Source: an uncultured Eubacterium sp. (GTDB lineage Bacteria > Bacillota > Clostridia > Oscillospirales > Acutalibacteraceae). From it: DNA of 64,000 bases. Position numbers and translations under genes: made by a program. Shown in pieces: positions 16,485 to 24,900 of this stretch; within the stretch, counting starts at the first letter, position 1; every line of letters starts with the position of its first letter. Under the pieces are notes generated by a model that did no database searches, was not told where the DNA came from, and worked only from the letters and a program-made list of their open reading frames with translations. The DNA lies in contig CAKTGF010000002.1 in the NCBI GenBank assembly GCA_934561395.1, positions 287,075 to 351,074 on the forward strand, read 5' to 3'.

Positions 16485-17927
16485 ATGGATAGTGTTTCAA
16501 CAACAAAAAAGTATTTAAGCTTTAAAGAAATTGCTGCCTACAGCCTCGGCCTTTTCGGATTTCAGGCAGTTGTGGGCCTTTTAAACTCCTATCAGGCAGA
16601 GTTTGACGGCTCAATTTTAGGCGCAAATGTTATTACCGTTGCAATATTAATTCTTATTGCAAAAATCCTTTCGGCAGTTGCCGACCCGATTGTAGGTAAC
16701 CTTGTCGACCGCTCAAAAAGCAAGCTGGGCAAGTTTAAGTCAATGATTGCATATTCAATCATTCCGCTTGTTGTTTTTACAGCGCTGATTTTTGTTAAGG
16801 TTCCGTTTAAGGGCTTTGGCCTTTATGCTTGGGTTTTTGTTACATACCTTATTTGGTCAATTGCAATGACAATGGGCGATGTTCCCTCACAGGGCATTGC
16901 CGCCGCTTTAACACCAAACCCAACAGAAAGAACAAATGTTGTTTCAATTTCAAACACCTTCAAGCAGGTTGGTTTTTCCGCTTGTGTTGTTATTGTTCCT
17001 ATCGTTTGCCTTATCATACCAAACGGCTCAAGGGTTTTTGTTAAAAAAGGCGAGGTTGACGACCCGATGATTGCCAGCGAGTATTTTTGGGTTGCAGTTC
17101 TTACCGCAATTTTGGGCTGTGCGCTTTTCGCACTTATTCCGCTTATTAACAAAGAGCGTGTTGTTGTTGAAAATAACGAAAAAACAACAGCAAAGGATAT
17201 GCTTGCGGCTATTAAAAACAACAAGCCCCTTATGCTTGTTATTATTTCATATTTCCTTGGCTTCGGCCGTCAAATGGCTATGGGTATTCAGGTTCAGGCA
17301 GCCAATGTTCTTTTAGGCTCTCAAAACCTTGTTGCCGTTTTGGGCATTGTTACCGCAGTGGGTTCAATGATTTCAATGGCGCTTTGCCCGTTGCTTATTA
17401 AAAAGCTTGATGAAAGAAAGGCTTACATTCTTCTTTCCGTTTACGGCTTTGCCGCTTCGATTTTCTCATTTATCGTGGGTCATTTTTGGTTCAATGATCC
17501 CGATAATATGGTGCTTACGGTTCTTTTCTATGCGTCATTGTTCCTTATCGGTTTGCAGTTCGGCGCAGTAACCCTTATGCCCATGATTATGACAGCAGAC
17601 GCTGTTGACTATTATGAATATGAAACCGGCAAGAGAATGGAGGGCGCTGCTTATTCAATCCTTACCTTAACAATTAAGGTTTGCCTTGCACTGGGCACAG
17701 CAGTCGGCCTTATCTTTGTTCAACTTTCCGGTTATTATGACACAATGGCTTCAAACGGCTCGTTTGCTCCCCAAACAAAGGATATTATCTTCTTTGCTTA
17801 CACAGCATTGCCGGGCATTCTTGCTCTTCTTTCTGTAATTCCTATGTTTAAGTATGACATTGTGGGCGAAAAGAAAACTATGATTACCGAGGCTCTTGCA
17901 AAGCGCAGAGGAACTAAGGAAGACTGA
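16485..17927 (+). CDS. GPH-family (glycoside-pentoside-hexuronide) cation symporter
   Basis: Major-facilitator-like secondary transporter with about twelve membrane helices, 480 aa. The front half has the GPH hallmarks AYSLGLFGFQAVVGLLNSY and the helix 2-3 loop ADPIVGNLVDRSKSKLGKFK, followed by SIAMTMGDVPSQGIAAALTP. The second half contains ISYFLGFGRQMAMGIQVQA and MIMTADAVDYYEYETGKR, another GPH signature. It probably co-imports a small organic substrate with Na+ or H+. AAAGGGG SD. Located 73 nt after the SDR gene and 31 nt before the zinc-ribbon gene family. Confidence 0.9.
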   Translation: MDSVSTTKKYLSFKEIAAYSLGLFGFQAVVGLLNSYQAEFDGSILGANVITVAILILIAKILSAVADPIVGNLVDRSKSKLGKFKSMIAYSIIPLVVFTALIFVKVPFKGFGLYAWVFVTYLIWSIAMTMGDVPSQGIAAALTPNPTERTNVVSISNTFKQVGFSACVVIVPIVCLIIPNGSRVFVKKGEVDDPMIASEYFWVAVLTAILGCALFALIPLINKERVVVENNEKTTAKDMLAAIKNNKPLMLVIISYFLGFGRQMAMGIQVQAANVLLGSQNLVAVLGIVTAVGSMISMALCPLLIKKLDERKAYILLSVYGFAASIFSFIVGHFWFNDPDNMVLTVLFYASLFLIGLQFGAVTLMPMIMTADAVDYYEYETGKRMEGAAYSILTLTIKVCLALGTAVGLIFVQLSGYYDTMASNGSFAPQTKDIIFFAYTALPGILALLSVIPMFKYDIVGEKKTMITEALAKRRGTKED

Positions 17928-17958
17928 TAATTTAACTTGTTTTATGTGAGGATTTTGT

Positions 17959-18876
17959 ATGTTTTGTAGTAAATGCGGGGCACAGCTCCCTGATAATGCG
18001 GCGTTTTGCACTGCCTGCGGCACTGCGGTTGAAAACGGTCAGCCTGCCGTTGGCGGCGGAGCACCACAGCCCCTGCCACCTAAAAAGTCCAAAAAGGGTT
18101 TGATAATCGGTATTATCGCAGGCGTGGTTGTGGTTGTTGCAATCGTTGTGGCAGTGCTTTTCGGCACAGGCGCAATCGGCGGTAAGGACAGCGGCGACAG
18201 CGAGGATAATAAAACTACCTCCTCACAGCAGGAAACAGAAGATAATAACGATTCTTTATATTCACACCCGGTAAATGTGGGCACTAAAATAAGTTTCGGT
18301 TCTTATGAACAGGATAACGATACATCAAACGGTAAAGAGGATGTTGAATGGCTTGTTCTTGCAAAAAAGGGTAACAAAATACTTGTTATCAGTGAAAAAG
18401 CTATTGATTGTCAACCGTATAATATAGACCCTGCAATGGGAGATCCCGAAGATGTTACATGGGAAAACTGCACTCTCCGCAAATGGTTGAATGATGATTT
18501 CCTCAATACGGCTTTCAGCGCAGAGGAACAGGCAAAAATTCTAACTACAAATGTTACTGCAGATAAAAACCCCTCATACGATACCGACCCGGGCAATGCA
18601 ACCAAAGATAAGGTGTTTTTGCTCAGTATCAATGAGGCAAACAAGTATTTTGACTCAGACATTGAAAAACAGTGCAAATCTACAGCTTATGCCCGTGCCA
18701 ACGAATCTTCCGAATATGAAGGCGAATTTGACTTTTGGTGGCTGCGTTCGCCGGGTAATTATCAAAATTATGCTGCCAATGTCGGCGACGACGGAATGAT
18801 TTATGAGAACGGCATTGATGTGAATAACGCCAATAATACTGTTCGCCCGGCTTTGTGGATAAATCTTGAACAGTAA
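17959..18876 (+). CDS. Zinc-ribbon membrane protein with DUF6273-like domain (copy 1)
   Basis: Modular 305-aa protein: N-terminal zinc ribbon with CSKCG and CTACG pairs (residues 3-20), Pro/Lys linker (PLPPKKSKKG), one membrane helix (about 48-71, IIGIIAGVVVVVAIVVAV), acidic Ser/Thr linker, then an outside domain ending in WWLRSPGNYQNY and NTVRPALWINL, the pattern of DUF6273. The orientation is inferred: ribbon in the cytoplasm, C-terminus outside. The SD is GTGAGG. It is the first of three tandem genes that share the front module at DNA level and differ completely after it. The function is not known. Confidence 0.8.
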   Translation: MFCSKCGAQLPDNAAFCTACGTAVENGQPAVGGGAPQPLPPKKSKKGLIIGIIAGVVVVVAIVVAVLFGTGAIGGKDSGDSEDNKTTSSQQETEDNNDSLYSHPVNVGTKISFGSYEQDNDTSNGKEDVEWLVLAKKGNKILVISEKAIDCQPYNIDPAMGDPEDVTWENCTLRKWLNDDFLNTAFSAEEQAKILTTNVTADKNPSYDTDPGNATKDKVFLLSINEANKYFDSDIEKQCKSTAYARANESSEYEGEFDFWWLRSPGNYQNYAANVGDDGMIYENGIDVNNANNTVRPALWINLEQ

Positions 18877-19142
18877 CTTTTAAAATTTAATTATTATACA
18901 TATTGAAATGGAGTATTTATATGTTTTGTAGTAAATGCGGGGCACAGCTCCCTGATAATGCGGCGTTTTGCACTGCCTGCGGCACTGCGGTTGAAAACGG
19001 TCAACCTGCCGTCGGCGGAGCACCACAGCCCCTGCCGCCTAAAAAGTCCAAAAAAGGCTTAATAATCGGCATTATCGCAGGCGTGGTTGTGGTTGTTGCA
19101 ATCGTTGTGGCAGTGCTTTTCGGCACAGGCGCAATCGGCGGT
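17959..19142 (+). repeat. Duplicated 5' gene module (zinc ribbon plus membrane helix)
   Basis: Bases 17959-18183 and 18921-19142 are nearly identical (a few third-position changes and one 3-bp deletion), while the flanking 3' gene parts are unrelated. A third, more diverged copy of the linker and helix section lies at 20398-20525. Confidence 0.9.
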
Positions 19143-20069
19143 AATAACCGAGAGGAAAGCCAAACTACTACATCACAGAAAACAGAACAATCACAAGAAA
19201 ACGAAGGTAATACAATTGGCGAGGTAAGAGCGGGCGATTGGAACAAGGTTACCGAGGATGAGGATAGCGACAAGGTTGTAATTAATGAATTTCAACCGGG
19301 TACTTACGGTGGGGTTGAGTTTAACTCAATTGATGATGTAGTTAACTACTATGTAAAGGCTTATAATTACACAAAGAGCCTTACTGCTGAATACACAACA
19401 GAGGATGGCTCAACGGCAACATACTACAAACTCCTTGGCGATGAGGACCTTCAGGTTGAAAACGTTCTTGTTGACGGTTCAAGCAATGATACAATTAACA
19501 GCTTTGTACCAACACTTGTTAGCAGCCTTTTCAAACCCGGCACATACGGTCTTGTTCCAAGTACCAACAGGGATCCTAAGCGAGATACTAACAATTATGA
19601 TGAAAGCTCCAATTATAATACACATTATGATTTCAGAAAATCGTATTTAACCGTTGATGATGTTTTAATGGCTAATGTTTCTGAAAGCGGCGGAAAAATT
19701 GTTTTACAGATTCAGCCTAAATCTGCTGAAATGTCAATTCCCGGTGAAGATTCACAAGGAAGATTTTTTAAAACATTCGATAACGCAGAGGATACAATTG
19801 ATAGCATTCAACAGCTTTCATGGGATAGCGGAACAATAAAAAACAATTGTGTTATAAAGTATAAGGGTGGTGTCGGTATCATTGTGATTGACCCTGCAAC
19901 AAACGAAATTACACAAGCTGATTATGAAACGAAAGCTAATGTTAGCTTAACTCATGCTAATGTTCTTACTATTAAGAACAAAAGTGTTTCGTTGGATTTT
20001 ACTTTCAAAAACCATTATCCTGCCTCGGACGAATATCTTGAAAATTCAAAGAATATAAAGAGAAAATAA
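18921..20069 (+). CDS. Zinc-ribbon membrane protein (copy 2), unknown outer domain
   Basis: Start at ATG 18921 with ATGGAG SD; the longer frame from 18903 has none. The 382-aa product has a ribbon, linker and membrane helix almost identical to copy 1, with a one-Gly deletion in the linker and a different stalk (NNREESQTTTSQKT). The outer region (about residues 95-382) contains two similar motifs, FQPGTYGGVEF and FKPGTYGLVP, and otherwise matches nothing I recognise. It lies 44 nt after copy 1 with no terminator between, so it is probably co-transcribed. Confidence 0.72.
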   Translation: MFCSKCGAQLPDNAAFCTACGTAVENGQPAVGGAPQPLPPKKSKKGLIIGIIAGVVVVVAIVVAVLFGTGAIGGNNREESQTTTSQKTEQSQENEGNTIGEVRAGDWNKVTEDEDSDKVVINEFQPGTYGGVEFNSIDDVVNYYVKAYNYTKSLTAEYTTEDGSTATYYKLLGDEDLQVENVLVDGSSNDTINSFVPTLVSSLFKPGTYGLVPSTNRDPKRDTNNYDESSNYNTHYDFRKSYLTVDDVLMANVSESGGKIVLQIQPKSAEMSIPGEDSQGRFFKTFDNAEDTIDSIQQLSWDSGTIKNNCVIKYKGGVGIIVIDPATNEITQADYETKANVSLTHANVLTIKNKSVSLDFTFKNHYPASDEYLENSKNIKRK

Positions 20070-20083
20070 TTATTATATATTAA

Positions 20084-20107
20084 AAGGGAGTATTTAAGGG
20101 AGTATTT
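20084..20107 (+). repeat. Tandem duplicated ribosome binding site
   Basis: AAGGGAGTATTT at 20084-20095 is repeated exactly at 20096-20107, directly before the ATG at 20110. Only the second copy has normal spacing. Confidence 0.85.
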
Positions 20108-20109
20108 AT

Positions 20110-21255
20110 ATGTTTTGTAGTAAATGTGGGGCACAAGTGCCCGAGGGTTCAGCATTTTGCACTGTGTGCGGAAACAAGATTGAACCTGTAAATCAACAAA
20201 TTAATGAACAAGGTGCACAGCCGAGCTACGAGGGCCCTGTTGCACCGCAACAGCCTGCATACGAGCCTGCTCAACCGCAGCAACCGATGTATGAACAACC
20301 GGCACAGCCAAGCTATGATGGCTCTGCTGCACCGCAACAGCCTGTTTATGAGCCTGCTCAGCCACAGTATCAGCAGGCACCGCCCCAATTTCCACAGGGC
20401 GGAGCACCACAGCCGTTACCACCTAAAAAGTCTAATAAGGGCTTAATAATCGGCATTGTTGCAGCCGTTGTAGTTGTTGTAATTGTTGTGGCAGTGCTTT
20501 TCGGCACAGGGGCTATCGGCGGTAAAGACAGCGTCGACAGCGAGGATAACAAAACTACCTCCTCACAGCAGGAATCAGGGGACAGCAAGGATGATTCTAC
20601 CACAGCTCCTGCCCAAGCAGTTGTTGCAAACGATAAGGTTACCTTAAGCAACGGCTTATCCTTTGGCTTAGGCGACAAGGCAGAGGTGTTTGATAATCCC
20701 AAGGATTTGACTGTTGAAATTTTGAATGAAGATTCTGACAGTATCAGCCTTGACGATACCCTAGCTGCGGGTGAAACCTGCGAAATTAATTTTGACAGCG
20801 AAACCTTTGATTATTCCACAATAGAGGTTGAGGTTTATGTTAAGAATAATACCTCCTCGGATGTTAAGGTTAGGGACGCTGAAATCGTTACTGTAACGGT
20901 TGAAAATGAAAGCGAGTCAAGAGCGGAGGATGAAACTGCTATTGATGTTATGGGCTTAAAGGCAAATGCAACCAAAGAGCAGGTGCAGGCAAAGCTTGAT
21001 GAACTGAAATATACTAAAAAGGATACCCTTAATGCAGATGAATACGATGACGAAAAATTGTCAACCACAGTGGTTGGCTTAACAGCCGGAGAGTATTATA
21101 TTATCGACAATGGCGACAATGATTTCATTTGTATTGCAAAAGATTCAAACGGCAATTACATTGTATTTTGGATTGAGGGCTCTGAAGGCTCGGAAGAATG
21201 GTCTGAAATGATGTTATATACAGAGGATACCTTATTAAACGATTTACTTAGCTAA
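20110..21255 (+). CDS. Zinc-ribbon membrane protein (copy 3) with Pro/Gln-rich insert
   Basis: The 381-aa product starts with the same ribbon class (CSKCG ... CTVCG) but has a cytoplasmic Pro/Gln/Tyr-rich repeat (YEGPVAPQQPAYEPAQPQQP and variants, residues 36-95) before the PLPPKKS linker and membrane helix. Its stalk (KDSVDSEDNKTTSSQQE) matches copy 1, not copy 2. The outer part has a beta-rich segment resembling an exposed Ig-like or DUF5067-like domain (about 165-265), then an acidic tail. The SD is duplicated (AAGGGAGTATTT twice in tandem just before the ATG). The gene ends the cluster at a strong terminator. Confidence 0.72.
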   Translation: MFCSKCGAQVPEGSAFCTVCGNKIEPVNQQINEQGAQPSYEGPVAPQQPAYEPAQPQQPMYEQPAQPSYDGSAAPQQPVYEPAQPQYQQAPPQFPQGGAPQPLPPKKSNKGLIIGIVAAVVVVVIVVAVLFGTGAIGGKDSVDSEDNKTTSSQQESGDSKDDSTTAPAQAVVANDKVTLSNGLSFGLGDKAEVFDNPKDLTVEILNEDSDSISLDDTLAAGETCEINFDSETFDYSTIEVEVYVKNNTSSDVKVRDAEIVTVTVENESESRAEDETAIDVMGLKANATKEQVQAKLDELKYTKKDTLNADEYDDEKLSTTVVGLTAGEYYIIDNGDNDFICIAKDSNGNYIVFWIEGSEGSEEWSEMMLYTEDTLLNDLLS

Positions 21256-21268
21256 ATAAAATGAATAT

Positions 21269-21302
21269 AAAAAAGGCTTTCATTATATGAAAGCCTTTTT
21301 AT
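21269..21302. terminator. Bidirectional intrinsic terminator
   Basis: Stem AAAAAGGCTTTCA, loop TTATA, TGAAAGCCTTTTT. It separates the zinc-ribbon cluster from the convergent typA gene. Confidence 0.92.
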
Positions 21303-21339
21303 ATGCCTATCTGCCTCAATGAGGCTTTTATTTTTGCCT

Positions 21340-23172
21340 TTAGCCCTTTCGTGAACGGCTTTCAGCCTTGAGCCTTTGCTCCTTGTTAAGAATTGTTTTG
21401 CGCAGTCTGATTGACTTTGGAGTAACCTCCAAAAGCTCATCGTCAGCCAAAAATTCCATGCTTTGCTCCAGAGACATGGTGCTGGGGGGGACAAGCTTTA
21501 AAGCCTCGTCAGAGCCGCTTGCACGGGTGTTTGTAACATGCTTTTTCTTGCAAACATTGCAAACAATATCCTCATCCTTTGTACATTCGCCGCAAATCAT
21601 GCCCTCATATACCTCAACGCCCGGGCCTATGAAAAGCTTGCCTCTGTCCTGGGTGTTCCAAAGGCCGTAGCCGGTGGTTGTTCCTGTTTCGTGAACTACT
21701 ATTGAGCCACGGCTTCTTGTTTCAATTTCGCCCTTATACGGCTCGTAGCCGCTGAACAATTGGTTCATAATGCCGTTGCCGTTGGTATCGGTTAAAAACT
21801 CGCTCCTGTAGCCGATTAAACCACGGGAGGGTATTTTTATTTCAAGGTGGGTCATGCCTGTTGAGCGAGTGTCCATATTCTGAATTTCGCCCTTGCGTGA
21901 GCAAAGTTTTTCCATAACTGCGCCCACATATTCCTCAGGCACCTCAATAATAGCAATTTCCATGGGCTCAAGGGTTTCGCCAGTTTTGCTGTCCTTTTTC
22001 AAAATAACCTGCGGGCGTGATACTTGAAATTCGTAATTTTCACGGCGCATGGTTTCAATTAAAATAGAAAGGTGCAGCTCGCCCCTGCCGGATACCTTAA
22101 AGGTGTCCATAGAATCGGTTTCCTCAACTCGCATTGAAACATTGGTTTCAACCTCTTTAAAGAGCCTGTCACGCAGGTTTCGTGAGGTAACATATTTACC
22201 CTCTCTGCCTGCAAAGGGAGAATCGTTAACAATAAAGTTCATGCTGATTGTGGGCTCGTCAATTTTAACAAAGGGCAGCGGCTCGATATGCTCGGGGTCG
22301 CAGGCGGTTTCGCCGATATTAAGGTCGGGTATTCCGGCAACGCAAACAAGGTCGCCGAAGGTGGCCTCGGTGCAGGGCACTCTCTTTAAGCCCTCAAACT
22401 GATAAATTTGTGAAAACCTAACATTTTCCTGTGTGCCGTCCTGCTTGCACAAAACATAGGGGGTGTTAACCTTAATTGTACCCCTTTCAACTCTGCCCAC
22501 GCCGATTCTGCCAACATAGTCGTCATATTCAAGTGATGAAAACAAAAGTTGTGCAGGGCCGTCAGGGTCGCCCTGTGGGGAGGGGATGTTTTCCAAAATA
22601 GCGTCAAGCAGGGGGCGCATATCGCCCTCTCTTACATTGGGGTCAAGGCTTGAATAGCCGTTTCTTGCGCTTGCATACACAACGGGAAAGTCGATTTGAT
22701 CATCGTCGGCGCCAAGCTCAATGAAAAGGTCAAGTACCTCGTCAATAACCTCCTCGGGGCGTGCGCCGTCTCTATCCACCTTATTAACAACAACAAGGGG
22801 AGTTTTCTTTAAACCCAATGCCTTTTTCAAAACAAACCTGGTTTGGGGCATGCAGCCCTCAAAGGCATCAACAAGCAGCAAAACACCGTCAACCATTGTT
22901 AATATGCGCTCAACCTCGCCGCCGAAATCGGCGTGGCCGGGGGTGTCAACAATGTTAATTTTAGTGTCCTTATAGTGAATGGATGTGTTTTTTGAAAGAA
23001 TTGTAATTCCACGCTCCTTTTCCAGGTCGTTAGAATCCATAACTCTTTCCTGAACTACCTCGTTATCACGGAAAATGCCGCTTTGGTGGAGCATTTCGTC
23101 AACAAGTGTTGTTTTTCCGTGGTCAACATGGGCAATTATCGCAACGTTTTTAATGTTTTTTCTTTCTGCCAA
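21340..23172 (-). CDS. typA: Ribosome-associated GTPase TypA/BipA
   Basis: Translational GTPase that binds ribosomes and helps 50S assembly and stress adaptation. The 610-aa product shows G1 AHVDHGKT, G2 RGITI, G3 DTPGHADFGGEVER, G4 NKVDRDGARPEEV, then domain II and the BipA-specific C-terminus (GRIGVGRVERG; SRGLIGYRSEFLTDTNG; MSLEQSMEFLADDE). The start is a TTG at 23172 with an AAGGTG SD. It is last in the gltX-glnS-typA unit, 42 nt after glnS. Length is normal. Confidence 0.96.
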   Translation of the reverse strand: MAERKNIKNVAIIAHVDHGKTTLVDEMLHQSGIFRDNEVVQERVMDSNDLEKERGITILSKNTSIHYKDTKINIVDTPGHADFGGEVERILTMVDGVLLLVDAFEGCMPQTRFVLKKALGLKKTPLVVVNKVDRDGARPEEVIDEVLDLFIELGADDDQIDFPVVYASARNGYSSLDPNVREGDMRPLLDAILENIPSPQGDPDGPAQLLFSSLEYDDYVGRIGVGRVERGTIKVNTPYVLCKQDGTQENVRFSQIYQFEGLKRVPCTEATFGDLVCVAGIPDLNIGETACDPEHIEPLPFVKIDEPTISMNFIVNDSPFAGREGKYVTSRNLRDRLFKEVETNVSMRVEETDSMDTFKVSGRGELHLSILIETMRRENYEFQVSRPQVILKKDSKTGETLEPMEIAIIEVPEEYVGAVMEKLCSRKGEIQNMDTRSTGMTHLEIKIPSRGLIGYRSEFLTDTNGNGIMNQLFSGYEPYKGEIETRSRGSIVVHETGTTTGYGLWNTQDRGKLFIGPGVEVYEGMICGECTKDEDIVCNVCKKKHVTNTRASGSDEALKLVPPSTMSLEQSMEFLADDELLEVTPKSIRLRKTILNKEQRLKAESRSRKG

Positions 23173-23214
23173 ATCTTTTCACCTTGATTATTTAAATTTT
23201 GCAGTAGCCTGCAA

Positions 23215-24900
23215 TTATTTTTTCTTATTAAAGCTGTCCCTCAGGGCAACGGTTCTGTTAAACACAAGGCTGCCGGGTGCGGAGGTTGTGTCTGTGCAGA
23301 AATAGCCGGTTCTCATAAATTGGTATCTGTCGCCGGGCTTTGTGTTTGCCAATGCCTTTTCAACATAAGCCTTTTTGGTGGTTAGTGAGTTGGGGTTAAG
23401 GTTGTCCTCAAATGAGCCTACGCCCTCCTCGTCGCTGGGGTTTTCAACATTAAACAGGCGCTCGTAAAGCTTAACCTCTGCCTCTGCGCAATCCTTTGAA
23501 TATACCCAGTGAATTGTGCCACGCACCTTGCGGCCGTCCGGTGTGTCGCCGCCGAAGGTTTCGGGGTCATAGTTTGCGTGAACGGCAACAACCTTGCCGT
23601 TATCGTCTAAATCATAGCCGGTGCAGGTTACGCAGTAAGCCTTGTAAAGCCTTACCTCATTGCCTACAAACAGCCTTCTGTATTTTTTAATGGGCTCAAC
23701 CATAAAATCGTCAGCCTCAATATAAAGCTCCCTGCCAAAGGGAATTGTGCGCTTGCCGTATTCCGGGTGGTCGGGATGATATTCAACCTCAAGCTCTTCA
23801 ACCTTATCCTCGGGATAATTGTCAATAATAAGCTTAATGGGGTCAATTACAGCCATTGCCCTTGGCGCTGTTTGGTTAAGGTTATCCCTTACGCAGCTTT
23901 CAAGCATTGCAAAATCAATAACGCTGTAAGCCTTTGAAACGCCGATTTTGTCGCAAAAATCACGGATAGCCTCGGCAGGATAGCCACGCCTTCTCATACC
24001 GCTGATGGTTGCCATTCTGGGGTCGTCCCATCCGTCAACAATGCCGTCCTGAACCAGCTTTAAGCACTTTCTCTTTGATGTGAGGGTGTAGTTAAGGTTC
24101 ATTCTTGCAAATTCAATTTGCCTTGGCTTTTCGCCATCAATGCACTCGTTGCAAACCCAGTCGTAAAGCGGCCTGTGGTTTTCAAATTCAAGGGAGCACA
24201 GTGAGTGGGTTACCTTTTCGCAGGCGTCTGAAAGCGGGTGCGCAAAGTCATACATGGGATATACGCACCATTTGTCGCCTGTTCTGTGGTGGTGGGCATA
24301 CATAATTCTGTAAATGATTGGGTCACGCATATTAAGGTTTGGCGACGCCATATCTATTTTTGCACGCAGCACCTTTGAGCCTGCCTCAAATTCGCCGTTA
24401 GCCATTCTTTGGAAAAGGTCAAGGTTTTCCTCAACGCTTCTGTCACGGTAGGGGGAGTTCTTACCCGGCTGAGTAAGAGTTCCTCTGTATTCTCGCATTT
24501 CCTCGGGTGTAAGGTCGCAAACAAAGGCCTTGCCCTTTTTGATAAGCTTTATTGCACATTCGTAAAGGAAATCAAAATAATCTGATGCGTAATAAACATT
24601 GTCCCAATTAAAGCCAAGCCACTCAATGTCCTCTTTAATAGCGTCAACATACTCGGTGTCCTCTTTAACGGGGTTAGTATCGTCAAGCCTAAGGTTGCAA
24701 ACGCCGTTGTATTTGTTCTTAACGCCGAAATTAATGCATATTGCCTTTGCGTGGCCTATGTGCAGATATCCGTTTGGCTCAGGGGGAAAACGGGTTTGCA
24801 CTCTTGAATATACGCCCTCTTTTAAATCTTCATCAATAAAATCCTGAATGAAATTTGATGCGCCTTGAGCTTCTTCTTCATTAATTTCATCAAGTGCCAT
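23215..24900 (-). CDS. glnS: Glutaminyl-tRNA synthetase
   Basis: Class I synthetase charging tRNA-Gln directly. The 561-aa product has the GlnRS/GluRS start RFPPEPNGYLHIGHAKAI (HIGH), the GlnRS-typical LRLDDTNPVKEDTEYV, the KMSKS equivalent in NYTLTSKRKCLKLV, and two C-terminal anticodon-binding beta barrels (IPFGRELYIEADDFM; PGSLVFNRTVALRD). Most Firmicutes lack GlnRS and use GatCAB, so this gene is probably an ancient acquisition in this clostridial lineage. Its ATG overlaps the gltX stop by one base, with AAGGAGG in the gltX end. Confidence 0.96.
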   Translation of the reverse strand: MALDEINEEEAQGASNFIQDFIDEDLKEGVYSRVQTRFPPEPNGYLHIGHAKAICINFGVKNKYNGVCNLRLDDTNPVKEDTEYVDAIKEDIEWLGFNWDNVYYASDYFDFLYECAIKLIKKGKAFVCDLTPEEMREYRGTLTQPGKNSPYRDRSVEENLDLFQRMANGEFEAGSKVLRAKIDMASPNLNMRDPIIYRIMYAHHHRTGDKWCVYPMYDFAHPLSDACEKVTHSLCSLEFENHRPLYDWVCNECIDGEKPRQIEFARMNLNYTLTSKRKCLKLVQDGIVDGWDDPRMATISGMRRRGYPAEAIRDFCDKIGVSKAYSVIDFAMLESCVRDNLNQTAPRAMAVIDPIKLIIDNYPEDKVEELEVEYHPDHPEYGKRTIPFGRELYIEADDFMVEPIKKYRRLFVGNEVRLYKAYCVTCTGYDLDDNGKVVAVHANYDPETFGGDTPDGRKVRGTIHWVYSKDCAEAEVKLYERLFNVENPSDEEGVGSFEDNLNPNSLTTKKAYVEKALANTKPGDRYQFMRTGYFCTDTTSAPGSLVFNRTVALRDSFNKKK

